Source: Clostridiales bacterium
Lineage (GTDB): Bacteria; Bacillota; Clostridia; Saccharofermentanales; Saccharofermentanaceae
Length of the DNA: 64,000 bases
NCBI GenBank assembly: GCA_017509245.1
Contig: JAFWQC010000019.1
Coordinates: 62,001 to 126,000, forward strand
Direction of reading: 5' to 3'
Shown here: one piece after another, positions 1-8,494 of the stretch
Position numbering within the stretch: position 1 is the stretch's first letter
How the letters are laid out: each line of letters begins with the position of its first letter
Position numbers and translations under genes: made by a program
Notes under the pieces: model-generated
Databases searched by the model: none
What the model was told of the DNA's origin: nothing
The model's input: only the letters and a program-made list of their open reading frames with translations

Positions 1-132
1 AAGAAGGACCTTACTCTCTTTTTTCGCGTCCTCCTCATAACCCTTAGGCTGGTTTTTGGCCCAGATACCGTTGGGCACGAACAGCATTATGAGGTAGATG
101 AGTCCGACGTATGAGAAACCGAAATGGATCAT
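1..132 (-). CDS. N-terminus of a small membrane protein (runs off the window)
   Basis: This is the first 44 codons of a gene read leftwards off the window edge. The start is ATG at 132-130, with GGGAG about 8 nt upstream. The product opens with MIHFGFSYVGLIYLIMLFVP, a hydrophobic segment (residues 5-20) containing Tyr and Gly, followed by NGIWAKNQPKGYEE, a polar stretch. Start, Shine-Dalgarno and an extended -10 (TGTTATAAT) all agree. I recall similar short membrane proteins of unknown function in Clostridia but cannot name a family with certainty. A longer frame on the same strand up to 232 has no such signals and is not coding. Confidence 0.7.
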   Translation of the reverse strand, partial: MIHFGFSYVGLIYLIMLFVPNGIWAKNQPKGYEEDAKKESKVLL

Positions 133-163
133 ATCTAAATCTCCCTTGATTATTCCGTTGCCT

Positions 164-169
164 ATTATA
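164..169 (-). promoter_or_regulatory. Extended -10 of the leftward membrane protein gene
   Basis: Read leftwards the sequence is TGTTATAAT (TGn extension plus a perfect -10), about 30 bp before the ATG at 132. No good -35 is visible. Confidence 0.5.
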
Positions 170-221
170 ACAGTTTTTCGGAAGTGCCCGAAAAAATATA
201 GCAAAACGGGCATTTTCGGGG

Positions 222-250
222 TTAACAAACACACTTTAGCGTGATAGAAT
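222..250 (+). promoter_or_regulatory. Promoter of the mgtE leader
   Basis: TTAACA (222-227), a 17-bp spacer and TAGAAT (245-250) with a TGA extension (242-244). Transcription should start near 257, about 230 nt before the mgtE start codon, giving a long leader RNA. Confidence 0.65.
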
Positions 251-256
251 TTCGGA

Positions 257-417
257 CGGGGAGAATCTCCCCAATCCCATTTATAAAGTGAGGTGAATAC
301 GGTGGACGCTGGTGACAGTTGCGACAAACGGGGGAAACGTGGCCGAAATATCCTTTGTTCCTTAAAGCGCCAGGCGATGACCGTATCGGACCTTAAGGAT
401 TAAATGATGTATCGACA
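257..417 (+). promoter_or_regulatory. Structured 5' leader of mgtE, candidate metal-responsive riboswitch
   Basis: The leader can fold. GGGGAG (258-263) pairs with CTCCCC (267-272). ATACGGT (297-303) pairs with ACCGTAT (380-386) to close a long domain. Just inside, CGCTGG (307-312) can pair with CCAGGCG near 370 with one bulge, and ACAAA (324-328) with TTTGT near 353-357. An intrinsic terminator follows directly. Mg2+ transporters of Bacillota are often controlled by M-box leaders, but the conserved M-box core GTTAGGTGAGGCTCC is not present here, so this is either a strongly diverged M-box or another class. The sensed ligand is an inference from the gene. Confidence 0.55.
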
Positions 418-451
418 CCTCTGTTTGCCAAAGCAAAAGCAGAGGTTTTTT
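418..451 (+). terminator. Intrinsic terminator (attenuator) before mgtE
   Basis: CCTCTG plus TTTGC (418-428) pair with GCAAA (433-437) and CAGAGG (440-445), followed directly by six T. It lies 38 nt before the mgtE start codon and inside the same transcript, so it can only act as a conditional terminator. Confidence 0.8.
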
Positions 452-488
452 GTTCCCGTCGTTTGTTTATCTTTTAGGAGGGAAACAA

Positions 489-1883
489 ATGGCAGAGAAA
501 GAGATAAGAAGAGATTATCAGGACGAGATAATCTCGATCATAAGGGGTAACGATTCCCCGAGGGTAATTCATTACAAACTGGAAGATTATCACGCAAGTG
601 ATATTGCTCAGATCCTTGAAGAGCTTGACGATAAAGAGCGCAAGAAATTCTTCAGAGTCTGCGGCAAGACTTTGCTTGCGGAAGCATTCGAGTGCCTGGA
701 GGAAGACCAGGTAAGTGCTTACATCGGCGAGATGGATATAAGACGTGCTGCGGCAGTCATCTCGGAACTTGAGACCGACACGGCAGCTAACGTTTTGAGA
801 GAGCTCGAGAAGGAGAGAAGAGGTCTCATCATCGAAGCACTCGATACCGAGGTCAGGCAGGAGATCAGCATCATCGCATCCTATGATGAGGATGAGATCG
901 GTTCAAGGATGACCGCCAACTTCATCAAGATCGGTCTGGATCTCACTGTAAAGCAGGCCATGACTGAGCTTGTCACCCAGGCGGAAGAGAACGACAACAT
1001 CTCGACGCTCTTTGTCGAAGATGATGAGGGGTTGTTCTACGGCGCGCTTACATTAAAGGATCTTATCACAGCAAGGAGCACGACTGACTTAAACACTTTG
1101 ATAGTCACGTCGTTCCCTTATGTTTATGCTAACGAGCAGATCGATGACTGTATCGAGAAGCTCAAGGATTATTCGGAGGACTTGATCCCTGTCCTTAACG
1201 AGGACAACAAGATACTCGGAGTTATCACATCACAAAGCATCGTCGAAGTAGTCGATGATGAGCTCGGTGAAGACTACGTTAAGTTCGCCGGCCTCATTGC
1301 AGAGGAAGATATCAAGGAACCTCTGGGCGAGAGCATCAAGAAGAGAATGCCGTGGCTCCTTATCCTGTTATGTCTCGGCATGCTCGTATCAAGCTTTGTA
1401 GGTATTTTCGAGGGGATCATCGCTCACCTGACGATAATCATGGCATTCCAGACATTGATCCTGGACATGGCAGGTAACGTGGGCACACAGTCGCTCGCTG
1501 TCACGATCAGGGTTCTGACTGATGAGAATCTGACTGCCGGGCAGAAGTTCAAGCTCGTATTCAAGGAAGCAAGAGTCGGTCTTTCAGTCGGTCTCATTCT
1601 GGGAATTGCTTCGATAATCCTGATCGGCGTATATCTGATGGTCATAAAGCAAAGAGAGCCCGTATTTGCTTTTGCAGTAAGCGGATGCATCGGCGTAGCG
1701 CTCCTCGTATCCATGATCTGTTCGAGCATCATCGGCACCCTGATCCCGTTGTTCTTCAAGCGGATCAAGATCGACCCCGCCGTTGCGTCAGGCCCCCTGA
1801 TCACAACACTCAACGACCTTGTCGCTGTAGCGTGCTATTACGGAATCAGCTGGATATTGCTGATCAATGTGCTGAACTTCTGA
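489..1883 (+). CDS. mgtE: Magnesium transporter MgtE
   Basis: This is a Mg2+ channel/transporter of the inner membrane, 464 residues, a normal length for the family. The N-terminal third (about 15-125) is the helical MgtE_N superhelix with repeated short Glu-rich helices. Residues about 135-255 form a CBS pair. The C-terminal part (about 288-464) holds five membrane helices, with the pore signature MAGNVGTQS and the conserved DPAVASGPLITTLND segment that carries the Mg2+-binding Asp of the family. The ATG at 489 follows TAGGAGGG by 6 nt and is preferred over an in-frame TTG at 450, which lies inside the terminator stem. The gene is transcribed alone behind a 230-nt structured leader. Confidence 0.95.
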   Translation: MAEKEIRRDYQDEIISIIRGNDSPRVIHYKLEDYHASDIAQILEELDDKERKKFFRVCGKTLLAEAFECLEEDQVSAYIGEMDIRRAAAVISELETDTAANVLRELEKERRGLIIEALDTEVRQEISIIASYDEDEIGSRMTANFIKIGLDLTVKQAMTELVTQAEENDNISTLFVEDDEGLFYGALTLKDLITARSTTDLNTLIVTSFPYVYANEQIDDCIEKLKDYSEDLIPVLNEDNKILGVITSQSIVEVVDDELGEDYVKFAGLIAEEDIKEPLGESIKKRMPWLLILLCLGMLVSSFVGIFEGIIAHLTIIMAFQTLILDMAGNVGTQSLAVTIRVLTDENLTAGQKFKLVFKEARVGLSVGLILGIASIILIGVYLMVIKQREPVFAFAVSGCIGVALLVSMICSSIIGTLIPLFFKRIKIDPAVASGPLITTLNDLVAVACYYGISWILLINVLNF

Positions 1884-1915
1884 AGAATACGGCTATGTAA
1901 CAGTGTTAAATGCGC

Positions 1916-2407
1916 TCAGAATTCCAGCGCATATACATAATCGTCCATGTAAAAGCCGTTGCCGATGTCGTTCTTCTCAAGCCACGCCACCGTGAAGCCA
2001 AGCTTCTCATAAATATACTTGGAATCATTATTCTTGTTTACATTGAGCTCGATCCTGTTAAGGCCGAGCTCTTTTGCTTTGGTCTTTAAATATTCCATCA
2101 TCGTTCTCGAAAATCCCTTGCCCCGCATATCCTTGTACAGGTAGAACTTGCTCAAATAGAGGGCATTGTCCCTTATATAAAAAGCCATGAATCCGGCATT
2201 CCTGCCGCCCTCTTTTACGAAGCAGTATTCATATCCGTGCTCTAACTGTCCCGCGATGGCTTCTTCCGACTGGAACATCCTGAGCATGTAATCATTCTGC
2301 TCTTTGCCTATTATAGGATCGTAGTGTTCACGCACGATGGCGGTCGCCATATCAGACATTTCCTTTATTGCATCCTTATCAGCGGGATCGAGCTTTATAA
2401 ATTCCAT
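1916..2407 (-). CDS. GNAT-family N-acetyltransferase
   Basis: This is a 163-residue single-domain GNAT acetyltransferase, predicted to move acetyl from acetyl-CoA to an amine; the substrate is unknown. The acetyl-CoA loop RGKGFS is at 95-100 and the family's YEKLGF motif at 133-138, followed by a strand ending ALEF. The ATG at 2407 has AAAGGGG 8 nt upstream; an upstream in-frame start at 2452 would remove that spacing. It faces away from the TSCPD gene, with which it shares a short intergenic promoter region, and converges on mgtE. Confidence 0.88.
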   Translation of the reverse strand: MEFIKLDPADKDAIKEMSDMATAIVREHYDPIIGKEQNDYMLRMFQSEEAIAGQLEHGYEYCFVKEGGRNAGFMAFYIRDNALYLSKFYLYKDMRGKGFSRTMMEYLKTKAKELGLNRIELNVNKNNDSKYIYEKLGFTVAWLEKNDIGNGFYMDDYVYALEF

Positions 2408-2464
2408 AAGAATTCCCCTTTGCTTCTTTTCGAGAATACAATAATGATACACATAAAATCATAG

Positions 2465-2470
2465 TATAAT
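2465..2470 (+). promoter_or_regulatory. -10 element for the TSCPD gene
   Basis: TATAAT lies 30 bp before the ATG at 2501; no clear -35 box is visible. Confidence 0.45.
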
Positions 2471-2500
2471 AGTATGAATTCAAGGATCGGAGGAACATAC

Positions 2501-2749
2501 ATGAAACACGTGACATTCAGCCCCAAGGGCGTGTGCGCAATGCAGATAGATTTTGATGTCGAGGACGGAAAGCTTCATAACGTTCAGTTCATCGGCGGTT
2601 GCAACGGCAACTTAAAGGCCATCGGAAGACTCGTTGAAGGCAAGGATGCCAGGGAAGTTGCGGATATCTTAAGAGGCAACACCTGCGGCATGAAGGGCAC
2701 CTCATGCGCAGACCAGTTTGCAAAAGCGATCGACGCGAACGCAATCTGA
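2501..2749 (+). CDS. TSCPD domain protein (TIGR03905-like)
   Basis: This 82-residue protein carries four cysteines in the family pattern: Cys12 (GVCAMQ), Cys34 (GGCNGN), Cys62 (NTCGMKG) and Cys69 in the TSC-Asp core. The TSCPD domain also occurs at the end of some ribonucleotide reductases, where paired Cys are thought to bind metal. The free-standing form is common in Clostridia and has no assigned function. The ATG at 2501 follows CGGAGGAACATAC with ideal spacing. An intrinsic terminator closes the unit. Confidence 0.88.
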   Translation: MKHVTFSPKGVCAMQIDFDVEDGKLHNVQFIGGCNGNLKAIGRLVEGKDAREVADILRGNTCGMKGTSCADQFAKAIDANAI

Positions 2750-2773
2750 AGAACGAATACAGATCAGAATATA

Positions 2774-2811
2774 AGTCCCGGACTTAAGGCGGTCCGGGAC
2801 TTTGTTTTTTT
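2774..2811 (+). terminator. Intrinsic terminator after the TSCPD gene
   Basis: AGTCCCGGAC (2774-2783) pairs perfectly with GTCCGGGACT (2792-2801), then TTGTTTTTTT. Confidence 0.9.
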
Positions 2812-2922
2812 ATCATTTCTCCGCGCGCGAAAAGCCGTCTTCTTCGGCGCCCGGCTTTTACACCCCGAAAAAGTCAGACGGCTGCCTGCCCGACCCCGCC
2901 TGGTGCTGTCACCGGTCAATAA

Positions 2923-2964
2923 TTCCGGTATTTTTTCCGGCTATAGCCGGAACTTTTACCGGAA
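2923..2964. repeat. Nested perfect palindrome between convergent genes
   Basis: The outer arms TTCCGGTA (2923-2930) and TACCGGAA (2957-2964) enclose a second perfect palindrome, TTCCGGCTATAGCCGGAA (2935-2952). It sits 12 bp beyond the stop codon of the leftward kinase gene. It can form one long hairpin on either strand but has no good T-run on the leftward side. Confidence 0.7.
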
Positions 2965-2975
2965 AAACGGTTGCT

Positions 2976-3827
2976 TTATTTATTTGCTGTATAAGTGGTG
3001 ACGTTCAGCACTGTCTCACCGTCGATCTGGAGTGCGACAGGGCGGTCAAACGTGACGGTGATATTATGGCCCGTGATAATCTGAACGACATCTTTGTGGT
3101 CTATATGCTTGCCCTTGAAGATGGAAGGGAAGATGGCGAGAGTTTTGATTTTGCCGCTTCCGTAGAATACAAGCAATGACAGAAGATGCTCATCGCCGAG
3201 TCTGTCCTGGCCGGGGGTGGCGATCATGCCGCCGCCATAGTAACGGCCGTTCATTGATGGAGCGAGCCAGACCTTTTTGAAAGCGAGATCCCTGTTGTCG
3301 ACCTCGATCTTCGCGCAGGTCGGTTTGTAGTGGAAGAGAAGGCCTTTGATCGCAATACCGGCATAATTGATCTTCTTATTGCCTGCCTCACGCATCTCAT
3401 CGCCGACCTCGCAGCAGTAGCCGTCGATGCCGTAGCCGATGCCGTTTAAGAAGCGGCGCTTCATTCCGTTGACTTCAACGAAGGGAAGATCTTTCAAGTA
3501 TTTCTCGATTCTTTCGGGACCGTCTTCTGCCGTCTTGCCAAGGTCGTTCCAGAAGTCATTTCCGCTTCCTGTCGGGTAGTAATAGAGGGGGTTCTCATAT
3601 GTCATTCCCTCTGTGTCATTGATGAAGTGATTGAGAGTGCCGTCGCCGCCGCAGAGGATGATCTCATCATCTTCTTTCAGACCTGCAAAGAAACTGTTGT
3701 AATCCGTGATCTTTCTCACGTCCTCGAAAACAGTTTCTTTACCGTTCAGGAATTTCTTCACATCCTCTGCTTTTGTCTTTCCTGTCCCGTTTCCTGACAG
3801 CTCATTGTACAGTACGTGCGTAGTCAT
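2976..3827 (-). CDS. Diacylglycerol/lipid kinase family protein
   Basis: This 283-residue member of the DagK/YegS/LCB5 kinase family phosphorylates a lipid such as diacylglycerol at the membrane face; the exact substrate cannot be read from sequence. The nucleotide-binding GGDGT is at 60-64, followed by PTGSGNDF at 85-92 and a C-terminal beta-rich lobe. The start codon overlaps the end of the plsC-like gene by 26 bp, and AGGAG sits 7 nt before it, so the two are translated from one mRNA. The pairing with an acyltransferase suggests a shared role in glycerolipid turnover. Confidence 0.88.
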   Translation of the reverse strand: MTTHVLYNELSGNGTGKTKAEDVKKFLNGKETVFEDVRKITDYNSFFAGLKEDDEIILCGGDGTLNHFINDTEGMTYENPLYYYPTGSGNDFWNDLGKTAEDGPERIEKYLKDLPFVEVNGMKRRFLNGIGYGIDGYCCEVGDEMREAGNKKINYAGIAIKGLLFHYKPTCAKIEVDNRDLAFKKVWLAPSMNGRYYGGGMIATPGQDRLGDEHLLSLLVFYGSGKIKTLAIFPSIFKGKHIDHKDVVQIITGHNITVTFDRPVALQIDGETVLNVTTYTANK

Positions 3828-4578
3828 ATCGGTTCTCCTCTTCCGGTCTTTGCTCTATATATGACAACATCAGTTCTCTTGCATAGTCGCTGATGTCATT
3901 GCAGCGCGTTGATTTTGCCTTCTCCGCAGGTATGACGTCCAATACTTCGAAAAAGACATCACTCCTGTGAAGAGGAAAATTTCTTCGTATCTGATCGGCT
4001 CTCTTTATACCGCAGATCACGACAGGTACATTTGCCTTCTGGGCTATCTTAAAAACACCGCTGTGGAACGGCAGAAGACCATCGCCGTAGTTCCTTGTCC
4101 CTTCAGGATATACAGCCATTGATACCTCATCGTTTTTGATGAGTTCGGCGGCCTTATTGATAGTCTCCATTGCTTTTCTGGGGTTCTCTCGGTCAATGGG
4201 CAGGAAGCAGCACTTCCTTATGATTCTTCCCCAGAAAGGAACGTGGAAATTCTCTTCCTTGGATATGAATGCAAGCTCGTAGTCTTTGAACATGTACCAT
4301 GTCGTGATGGGGTCGAATTTGGATCTGTGATTGCAGACCAGAAGAAAACGGCCTTCCGGTATCTTCTCCATGCCTTTGGTATGAAGATGAATCCGGGCAA
4401 TTAAAAAGGCAAGTCCGGTCGAACTGTTAAGAAGCCAGCGGTAGTAGCCGCTGTGCTTGTCGTATGTGCGTTTTGAATCCACCAGGCATGAGCTCACGAT
4501 CAGGAGCAGCAGGTACTGGAGAAAACATGAGACCAACAAAATAAGCAGCCCTAAAGCCACCCAAAGAAAAAAACTCAT
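3802..4578 (-). CDS. plsC: 1-acyl-glycerol-3-phosphate acyltransferase (PlsC family)
   Basis: This 258-residue membrane-bound acyltransferase has an N-terminal helix (about 4-30). The catalytic block I NHRSKFD is at 83-89 (His84, Asp89 of the HX4D motif) and block III is YPEGTR at 157-162. It is predicted to acylate lysophosphatidic acid to phosphatidic acid. GAGGTG precedes the ATG with good spacing. It is the first gene of a two-gene leftward unit with the lipid kinase. The gene symbol is by family; other acyl acceptors are possible. Confidence 0.88.
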   Translation of the reverse strand: MSFFLWVALGLLILLVSCFLQYLLLLIVSSCLVDSKRTYDKHSGYYRWLLNSSTGLAFLIARIHLHTKGMEKIPEGRFLLVCNHRSKFDPITTWYMFKDYELAFISKEENFHVPFWGRIIRKCCFLPIDRENPRKAMETINKAAELIKNDEVSMAVYPEGTRNYGDGLLPFHSGVFKIAQKANVPVVICGIKRADQIRRNFPLHRSDVFFEVLDVIPAEKAKSTRCNDISDYARELMLSYIEQRPEEENRYDYARTVQ

Positions 4579-4880
4579 TTTGCAATATTCACCTCGTCTT
4601 CATGATAAATATATCAAAAGTGCGGGCGTGCATGCGATTTTATTTTGATTATCGAACAAATCGAAAACATGATGTCGGAAGATGAAGGCATTAGACCGAG
4701 ATTACAAAAATTGCTGACAATAGCAATAATTGTAAAAAATACACGCTGCCACTAAGCAAATTAGCTTTATATTTAAGGCAAAATCAAATTTTCCTTACTT
4801 GTTTATTTATCCATTCTTGCTGTATTATTAGTTTTACAGAAGCAAACAATTATGAATTTCTTTATTTTCGCGGAGGCACT
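4579..4880. other. Divergent intergenic region, plsC / xylanase
   Basis: This AT-rich 302-bp region holds the xylanase promoter, described separately. The rest shows no gene, hairpin or repeat, apart from a 19-bp sequence at 4838-4856 that recurs at 19424-19442. Confidence 0.5.
4799..4828 (+). promoter_or_regulatory. Putative xylanase promoter
   Basis: TTGTTT (4799-4804), 18-bp spacer, TATTAT (4823-4828), 52 bp before the ATG at 4881. Confidence 0.45.
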
Positions 4881-6908
4881 ATGAAAAAAGTTCTAGTCAA
4901 ACTTGTTGCCGGTATTATCTCCGGCATGCTCCTCCTTGCTGCCGGATGCGACACATTACCTAAGGGTACTGACGGTCCGCGCGAAGTTCCGCTTACGATC
5001 ACTGCGGACTTCAACAAAAAGGAGAACAAGGGCAATTGGGTAACTTATGGCGATTGCAAGATCAAGACTAAAGACGGTAAAGCTATCGTAACTGACCGTA
5101 AAGCCAGTTTTGCCGGAGTAGCTATGCCTTGTCCTGATTACAGGGGCAACACTGTTAACGCTACCGTTCAGGTATCAAGCGCAAACACTTCCTGCAGACT
5201 TTCATTATGCTATGAGATCTATGGAAATGTTTCTTACGTAAACATCGCTGAGAACGGCACGACCGAATCTTCAGAGACAACCATCTCAGGCAACATCGAG
5301 ATCCCTGCAAATGCACAGAACGCATTTATCTATCTTGAAGCCAGTGATGTAAGAGACATGACAGTATCTTTCTTCGAGATCAGCATTGTCGGTCCGTTCA
5401 ATGATCTTACGGGCACACCTGTTGAAGAGCTCGCAGATCCTTCTGCAACAGCTTCTTTGAGCGAGGCTTATGCTGATTACTTCAAGTTCGGTGTAGCATC
5501 ACCTGCTTCTGTAATGACAAACAAGAATGACGGATTCAAGAAGCTCATCCTTAACCAGTTCAACTCAGTAACACCTGAAAACGAGCTGAAGCCTGAGAAC
5601 GTTCTTGATGCAGTTGAGACACTCGGCAATCCCGAGAAGTATAATGAGAGCCCTGCGATCAAGTTTGACGCTGCAAAGCCCATCCTTGATTTCTGCAAGG
5701 AGAACGGAATCCAGATGAGAGGCCATACACTTATCTGGTATTCACAGACACCTTCCTGGCTCTTCTATGAGAATTACGATGTCAACGGACAGCTCGCCAG
5801 CAGAGATCTCATGTTGAAGAGAATGGAGAATTACATCAGCGCCGTTATGAACTGGTGCGAAGAGAATTACCCTGGCGTCATCTATGCATGGGATGTAGTA
5901 AATGAAGCTGCCGCAGATAATGGGGGAATGAGAGACTGCTACTGGAAGCAGACTGTAGGTGACGACTACGTTGAGAAGGCGTTTGAGTTTGCAAGAAAGC
6001 ACGCACCTTCCGGTGTACAGCTTTTCTACAATGACTATAACGAGTATCAGACAAGCAAGCAGGACGACATCATCGCTATGCTTAAGCCTATTGCTGATGC
6101 AGGCAACATCGACGGTATGGGAATGCAGAGCCATATCAGCGCAGGTCTCGATGTAAACAACTATGTAAATGCAATGAAGAGATACGCTGACGAATTAGGC
6201 GTTATCATTCACATCACAGAGCTTGACGTTCAGGCACCCGGTTCCGTTAACTCAATGTACGATCAGGGCGTCTACATGAAGAAGTTCTTCTCGGCTATCC
6301 TTGAAGCTGACAAGGCAGGCGTACCTCTCGAGTGCGTAACTGTCTGGGGCCTTACGGATGACATGAGCTGGAAGTCTGCAACAAAGCCGTTGCTCTTCTA
6401 CGGAAACCTTTCACCCAAGCCGGCTTATGAGGGCGTTATGTGCGCAGTAAACGGCGGCGACGTTACAAAGCCTGCTGACTATGTTGAGCCTTCATCTGAC
6501 ATGACTCCTATTTTCGAGGACTACGAGAATCAGGACTTCGTCGGTAAGCCGAGATACAGCTCCGTTCAGAAGATCGTTGAAGGCGGATATGAGAGCTCTT
6601 ACTGTCTCGAAAATACAGAAGGCTACGCTGAGTACGACGGATATTCCATTGACGTAACTGCTTTCGCCGGCCACACGATCCACGTAACATTCGCGATCAA
6701 GTCCAAGGCTGACGTCTGCAAGTGCACAGCTGATATCGACGGCACATGGCCTACGATCGCTGAAGTCCAGACCGGTACAGATGAATGGGTACTTGGCGAG
6801 GGCGATTTCGAGATCGAGGAAGGCACAATGAGTCTTTCAATCTACGTTGAGAGCTCCGACATGAGCCCGTTCTATCTCGACAACTTCAAGATCGAAGCTA
6901 CAAACTGA
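4881..6908 (+). CDS. Endo-1,4-beta-xylanase, GH10, lipoprotein
   Basis: This 675-residue cell-surface enzyme cleaves the xylan backbone. The signal peptide ends in the lipobox LAAGC (Cys23), so the protein is tethered to the outer face of the membrane. Residues about 35-175 form a beta-sandwich resembling CBM4/9/22-type xylan-binding modules. The GH10 barrel covers about 195-545, with the acid/base Glu342 in WDVVNEA and the nucleophile Glu447 in ITELDVQ. A second carbohydrate-binding-like sandwich (about 555-675) ends the protein. A Shine-Dalgarno (CGGAGG) lies 6 nt before the ATG. It is a single-gene unit with its own terminator. Anchoring and flanking binding modules suit a cell that eats xylan at its surface. 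Confidence 0.95.
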   Translation: MKKVLVKLVAGIISGMLLLAAGCDTLPKGTDGPREVPLTITADFNKKENKGNWVTYGDCKIKTKDGKAIVTDRKASFAGVAMPCPDYRGNTVNATVQVSSANTSCRLSLCYEIYGNVSYVNIAENGTTESSETTISGNIEIPANAQNAFIYLEASDVRDMTVSFFEISIVGPFNDLTGTPVEELADPSATASLSEAYADYFKFGVASPASVMTNKNDGFKKLILNQFNSVTPENELKPENVLDAVETLGNPEKYNESPAIKFDAAKPILDFCKENGIQMRGHTLIWYSQTPSWLFYENYDVNGQLASRDLMLKRMENYISAVMNWCEENYPGVIYAWDVVNEAAADNGGMRDCYWKQTVGDDYVEKAFEFARKHAPSGVQLFYNDYNEYQTSKQDDIIAMLKPIADAGNIDGMGMQSHISAGLDVNNYVNAMKRYADELGVIIHITELDVQAPGSVNSMYDQGVYMKKFFSAILEADKAGVPLECVTVWGLTDDMSWKSATKPLLFYGNLSPKPAYEGVMCAVNGGDVTKPADYVEPSSDMTPIFEDYENQDFVGKPRYSSVQKIVEGGYESSYCLENTEGYAEYDGYSIDVTAFAGHTIHVTFAIKSKADVCKCTADIDGTWPTIAEVQTGTDEWVLGEGDFEIEEGTMSLSIYVESSDMSPFYLDNFKIEATN

Positions 6909-6933
6909 TCCTGAAAAAAACTGAATCAATGAA

Positions 6934-6961
6934 GGCGGTGTCAATACGGCACCGCCTTTTT
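6934..6961 (+). terminator. Terminator of the xylanase gene
   Basis: GGCGGTG (6934-6940) pairs with CACCGCC (6950-6956), followed by TTTTT. Confidence 0.9.
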
Positions 6962-7013
6962 ATTTGCAATAAAGTCCCTGCTTGGGTTATATTTCTTAAT
7001 ATCAGAAGGGGAG

Positions 7014-8483
7014 ATGTTTATTAATCAGATGGAAAACAGGCTTGGCGGAAAGTTAAGGTTCAGCAACGATATAGCCACATGTTTTGCGTGGCCGCTATTT
7101 GTCCTTTTCCTTACGGGATGCAAAGCCTCATCTCTGACCCCGGTCAATACCGGAATTCTCATCTTCGCTTTTGCGATCATCTCGTACAACATCATCAAGA
7201 GCGAGAGCAAAGACAAGACCGGGAAGATCCTCGCTGTCATCTCCATAGCCGCGATTGCGCTCAGGACCTTCTATGTCCTTTACACGGGTGCCGAACAAAG
7301 GCAGCATGATATGGGTGAGTTCGACTCAGATCTCGGTAACAATTATCATGCGGAATATATCGAATACCTGATCGAGAATCACAGGCTCTTAAACGAGAAT
7401 GTCGTCCAGCACTGGCAGTTCTACCATCCGCCGCTTCATCACATTATCTGCGCGGGATTCTTCAGTATCTACAGGAATCTGGCCCCGTCCATGGCACATA
7501 ACTGGGATGCGCTCCAGTGTCTTTCATTGGTCTATTCCCTCATTACTCTTGTGCTTGCAAGACGGTTTGTTGAACTCTGGAATCTTTCTCCCAAGGGCAG
7601 GATCATCTCTTATCTCGCAATTGCATTCCAGCCCCAGCTGATAGTTTTCGCAGGCGCGATCAATAACGATCCTCTCTCGGTGATGTTCGCTGCGGCAGCT
7701 TTATATCTGACGCTCCTCTGGCTGAACGATGAGAAGAAGTCATTTCTAAAGCTCATGGGCATAAGCGTCTGCATTGGCCTCGGCATGATGGCAAAGCTCT
7801 CTGCGGGACTTATTGCGGTGCCCATAGGTTTTGTCATGCTGAAGGTATTTTTCGAGTCCTCCAAAAAAGCAAGGCTGGTATGGCAGTATGCCGTGTTCCT
7901 CATCGTCTGCGCGCCTCTGGGGCTCTGGTACCAGGTAAGGTCTTACATCCTCTGGAAGGTTCCGTTAACTTATGTTGCGGTTCCCGACACCGTGCTCAAT
8001 CTTGGTCTTGTGATAAGCGGCGTGCCGTTCTGGAAACGCTTCCTGGAGTTCGGCGAGGGTGTCGATTACAACATCATTTACGAGACGCTGAATGCCGCTG
8101 TTTTCGACGGCGACTACTATCAGGAACATATGCTCCTCGCGCTTATTGGCTACGCGCTTCTGGCGGCGTTTACAGTGTTCACTATTACAGTCCTTGCAAA
8201 CATGATCTGCTGCTGGATCAAGGACCGCAGCATCATGAATCTGATCATGACCATTCTGGTCGTCGCGGAGATCGCATCCTACATAAGCTTCTGCTTCAAG
8301 TATCCTTACACATGCACGATGTCTTTCAGATACATTGTTCCGACCCTGATCGCAGGTGCATATTATTCAGGGCGCTCAAAGGAAGTGAGCCCAAACCTCC
8401 TGTCGCTCATCACAACAATATCGGTCTGGGCTCTGGCCCTGGTATCTTTTGTATTCCACTGCCTTATCTGGATAAAGGGATAA
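7014..8483 (+). CDS. GT39-like polytopic membrane glycosyltransferase
   Basis: This integral membrane protein of up to 489 residues has about ten hydrophobic helices and an extracytoplasmic loop after the second helix. That loop has an acidic stretch (GEFDSDLGNN, near residues 101-110) and HPPLHH (near 140-145), the layout of the PMT/ArnT-type glycosyltransferases that use polyprenyl-phosphate sugars. The acceptor is unknown. AGGGGAG lies directly against the ATG at 7014, which is unusually close. An in-frame ATG at 7029 is 16 nt away, so the true start is uncertain by five codons. It converges on the CPBP gene with an 11-bp gap. Confidence 0.75.
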   Translation: MFINQMENRLGGKLRFSNDIATCFAWPLFVLFLTGCKASSLTPVNTGILIFAFAIISYNIIKSESKDKTGKILAVISIAAIALRTFYVLYTGAEQRQHDMGEFDSDLGNNYHAEYIEYLIENHRLLNENVVQHWQFYHPPLHHIICAGFFSIYRNLAPSMAHNWDALQCLSLVYSLITLVLARRFVELWNLSPKGRIISYLAIAFQPQLIVFAGAINNDPLSVMFAAAALYLTLLWLNDEKKSFLKLMGISVCIGLGMMAKLSAGLIAVPIGFVMLKVFFESSKKARLVWQYAVFLIVCAPLGLWYQVRSYILWKVPLTYVAVPDTVLNLGLVISGVPFWKRFLEFGEGVDYNIIYETLNAAVFDGDYYQEHMLLALIGYALLAAFTVFTITVLANMICCWIKDRSIMNLIMTILVVAEIASYISFCFKYPYTCTMSFRYIVPTLIAGAYYSGRSKEVSPNLLSLITTISVWALALVSFVFHCLIWIKG

Positions 8484-8494
8484 GGCATATTTTC

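Noticed and set aside
450..488. mgtE start at the TTG at 450
   Set aside because: It lies within the terminator U-run region; the ATG at 489 has a consensus Shine-Dalgarno.
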